Source: Thermoplasmata archaeon (GTDB lineage: Archaea; Thermoplasmatota; Thermoplasmata; Thermoplasmatales; Thermoplasmataceae). Taken from it: DNA of 7,032 bases. Location: NCBI GenBank assembly GCA_021806345.1, contig JAJZXP010000354.1, positions 1-7,032 of the forward strand, written 5' to 3'. Both the position numbers and the translations under genes were made by a program. Below are positions 5,789 to 7,032 of this stretch, in pieces. The notes below the pieces were generated by a model that saw nothing but the letters and a program-made list of their open reading frames with translations, ran no database searches and was not told where the DNA came from. The stretch's first letter is position 1. Each line of letters begins with the position of its first letter.

Positions 5789-6040
5789 TTGTCGTTTAAC
5801 ATTGTCCTCACAGCGGAATCTGAAGAGTTTATATAGAAATCTGACAGGGCAATAAGGAACAGGATAATCAAATCCTTTCGCAAACTTGAAAACGAACCCG
5901 AGAGCGGAAAACCTCTGACATCAATACTTACGGGACTCTGGAGCCTGAGGATTGGGGACTATTGGGCAATTTATCAAACAAAGAACAGCGAGCTTATAGT
6001 TTTAGTTATCAAGATTGGACATAAAGAGAATGTTTATTGA
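5789..6040 (+). pseudogene. relE: Disrupted RelE-family mRNA interferase toxin
   Basis: RelE toxins cleave mRNA in the ribosomal A site. From a TTG at 5789 the frame reads LSFNIVLTAESEEFI, then TAG at 5834-5836, then continues open as KSDRAIRNRIIKSFRKLENE, SGKPLTSILTGLWSLRIGDY, WAIYQTKNSELIVLVIKIGH and KENVY to TGA at 6038. That is the whole RelE fold, 83 codons without the stop, so the TAG interrupts an otherwise complete gene. The usual GDYRxIY motif has Trp in place of the conserved Arg (TGG, one base from CGG), and GHR near the end is GHK. Two independent hits argue for real inactivation rather than a sequencing error. The TTG start may itself be a decayed ATG. Reading TAG as pyrrolysine is possible but less likely. 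Confidence 0.78.
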
Positions 6041-6149
6041 TAACTGGCTCGAATGGAACTGTTTGGATTTGATTATGATTTTTGAGAATACGGTAATTCT
6101 GGGTCTTTTGGAGTAAAATTATTATCATTATCAGGTATAAGCTTAATGA
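6041..6149. other. Spacer between the relE remnant and the zinc-ribbon gene
   Basis: A 28-codon ORF (6030-6116, MFIDNWLEWNCLDLIMIFEN...) starts inside the last relE codons and is probably chance. AT-rich sequence at about 6114-6130 may hold the promoter of the next gene. No clear ribosome site is seen before 6150. Confidence 0.3.
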
Positions 6150-6602
6150 GTGAAAAAAATGGCTATGACAAATGAATCCCGCGATCACAGGTCATGGGTA
6201 ACCTCACACACGGAATGCCCCAAATGCCACTATAAGTTCAACTTTAGGCATTCTAAATGGGGTTCCGCAAGTGCCGTTAGGGTTGGACCAAACTGGACAT
6301 TTATCTGTCCAAATTGCAAGACAAAGCAGAGTTTCCTCATAAAAAAGGGCGAAGAAGATGGTTTGCCATTGATTATGGATCAGTCATTGTCGCCTTTCCT
6401 AATAGGGGCACTGTTAGGTACGATTGGGGTTTTTATTGTAGTGGTTGCACTTTATTTTGGGACGTCTGGAAACGCGAGTTCTGGGGTGTTCATCTACGGT
6501 TTTGTGATTTCTTTCATTGTCTATGTAGTGTATATGATTTATCTTGGATTTATTTCCAGATCTTCCGGAAGATCGCACATAATGGGCCAGGTTCAGAGAT
6601 AA
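6150..6602 (+). CDS. Zinc-ribbon protein with two transmembrane helices
   Basis: A 150-residue protein if it starts at GTG 6150; ATGs at 6159 and 6165 are equally possible, and no ribosome site decides between them. The N-terminal part holds CPKC (C23, C26) and CPNC (C53, C56), four cysteines spaced as in a zinc ribbon, with FRHSKWGSASAVRVGPNWTF between them. After a short linker come two hydrophobic helices, about 83-103 (FLIGALLGTIGVFIVVVALY) and 113-134 (VFIYGFVISFIVYVVYMIYL), then a basic tail. No signal peptide is evident, so the ribbon is probably cytoplasmic and membrane-tethered. I do not recognise a named family. It stands alone between two antitoxin genes, with no operon partner; a link to the toxin-antitoxin modules is not shown. 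Confidence 0.8.
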   Translation: MKKMAMTNESRDHRSWVTSHTECPKCHYKFNFRHSKWGSASAVRVGPNWTFICPNCKTKQSFLIKKGEEDGLPLIMDQSLSPFLIGALLGTIGVFIVVVALYFGTSGNASSGVFIYGFVISFIVYVVYMIYLGFISRSSGRSHIMGQVQR

Positions 6603-6944
6603 GCAGTCTATATTTCATTGATACCCCGTACAAATAACTACAGATAAGAAAGGTATAAGGATGTTTATTGACAGTAGGCTCACAAACCTTCCGGGAGTTA
6701 TAACGTCAACCATTTATTGCATATGACTTTTGTATAGATATCTGTGAGAAAAACAATTATTTATTTTGCATTTAGAACGTGGGAAAATTCAGAATGGACC
6801 CGGTCGGAATTTGATTAATAATTTAACCGAATACCACGACTGGTGGCTTCAGGACTGGCAATAGTATGCAGTAAGTGGAGTGTTTTTGTTGAGTTGTTTT
6901 ACTATGCCAGTTAACCGTTAAATGTTTATATGGCAACATAATCA
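6603..6944. other. Gene-free stretch before the last antitoxin
   Basis: Only short or degenerate frames are seen. ATG at 6662 opens 21 codons beginning MFIDSRLTNLPG. A frame at about 6829-6909 (RIPRLVASGLAIVCSKW...) is hydrophobic but has no supported start and is preceded by stops. The bases at 6662-6682 match 6030-6050 at 17 of 21 positions. A small inverted repeat, TTAAC-C-GTTAA at 6911-6921, sits just before the TATA box of the next gene. Confidence 0.4.
6925..6931 (+). promoter_or_regulatory. TATA box of the terminal antitoxin gene
   Basis: TTTATAT is centred about 23 bp before the ATG at 6951, so the transcript is probably leaderless. TTAAC-C-GTTAA immediately upstream (6911-6921) could be a regulator site. 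Confidence 0.5.
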
Positions 6945-6950
6945 ATGTTC

Positions 6951-7032
6951 ATGGTCAAAACCACGATTAATCTTGATGAAGAAATCTATGCAGAAATCGT
7001 CAAAGAATCAATAGAAAAGTATGGCAGCACCA
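6951..7032 (+). CDS. Ribbon-helix-helix-type antitoxin, N-terminus only
   Basis: The frame begins MVKTTINLDEEIYAEIVKES and continues IEKYGST to the window edge. A short strand (KTTINLD) followed by an amphipathic helix is the usual start of CopG/VapB-like ribbon-helix-helix antitoxins. An ATG two codons earlier (6945, MFM...) is also in frame, but the TATA spacing and family pattern favour 6951. A toxin gene, often PIN or RelE type, would be expected just beyond the window. Only 27 codons are visible, so the family is a pattern-based call. Confidence 0.65.
   Translation, partial: MVKTTINLDEEIYAEIVKESIEKYGST

Noticed and set aside
6314..6637. Overlapping plus-strand frame in the zinc-ribbon gene
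   Set aside because: It overlaps the frame with the four cysteines and two clean membrane helices; its own protein is Trp/Cys-rich noise.
1..7032. CRISPR array, tRNA, rRNA or insertion-sequence ends
   Set aside because: No regularly spaced repeats, no tRNA-like cloverleaf and no transposase or terminal inverted repeats were seen.

Overview
The window reads as archaeal, from an accessory part of the genome. The signs are TTTATA-type boxes about 25-28 bp ahead of several starts, apparently leaderless genes, archaeal toxin-antitoxin families (a VapB of the PF02697 type with a PIN-domain VapC, and a RelB/RelE-type pair), a C-terminal remnant that resembles the DUF234 part of archaeal ATPases, and a HerA-NurA pair. 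A euryarchaeal or Thermoplasmatota host is my best guess, but no rRNA or other lineage marker is present to settle it.

Layout. 1-92: the first 30 codons of a minus-strand gene leaving the window. 164-409: a small plus-strand ORF that looks like the last part of a DUF234-type archaeal ATPase. 484-1112: an intact vapBC module on the minus strand, with a perfect 20-bp palindrome between its TATA box and start codon. 1113-1445: no gene, some short inverted repeats. 1446 to about 5340 (minus strand): a tightly packed three-gene operon. Its first gene is an unrecognised protein broken by a frameshift near 5209. It is followed by a NurA-family nuclease and a HerA-family hexameric ATPase with a long C-terminal extension; the nuclease stop and the ATPase start overlap. 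5377-5394: an inverted repeat with TATA-like sequence at the presumed operon promoter. 5526-5786: an intact RelB-like antitoxin with three operator-like half-sites at its start. 5789-6040: its RelE toxin, carrying an in-frame TAG at codon 16 and Trp where the family normally has a conserved Arg. 6150-6602: a small zinc-ribbon protein with two membrane segments. 6603-6944: no confident gene. From 6951: the start of a third ribbon-helix-helix-type antitoxin, cut by the window end.

How the parts fit. HerA and NurA form a nuclease-translocase machine. In archaeal housekeeping loci they usually sit with Mre11 and Rad50. Neither is seen here; the pair instead sits between toxin-antitoxin modules and broken genes, downstream of an unknown third gene. 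That context suggests a defence or mobile-element role, but this is inference. The most useful observations are the three-gene HerA-NurA operon, the hidden N-terminal half of its first gene, the disabled RelE beside an apparently intact antitoxin, and the two well-formed antitoxin operators.
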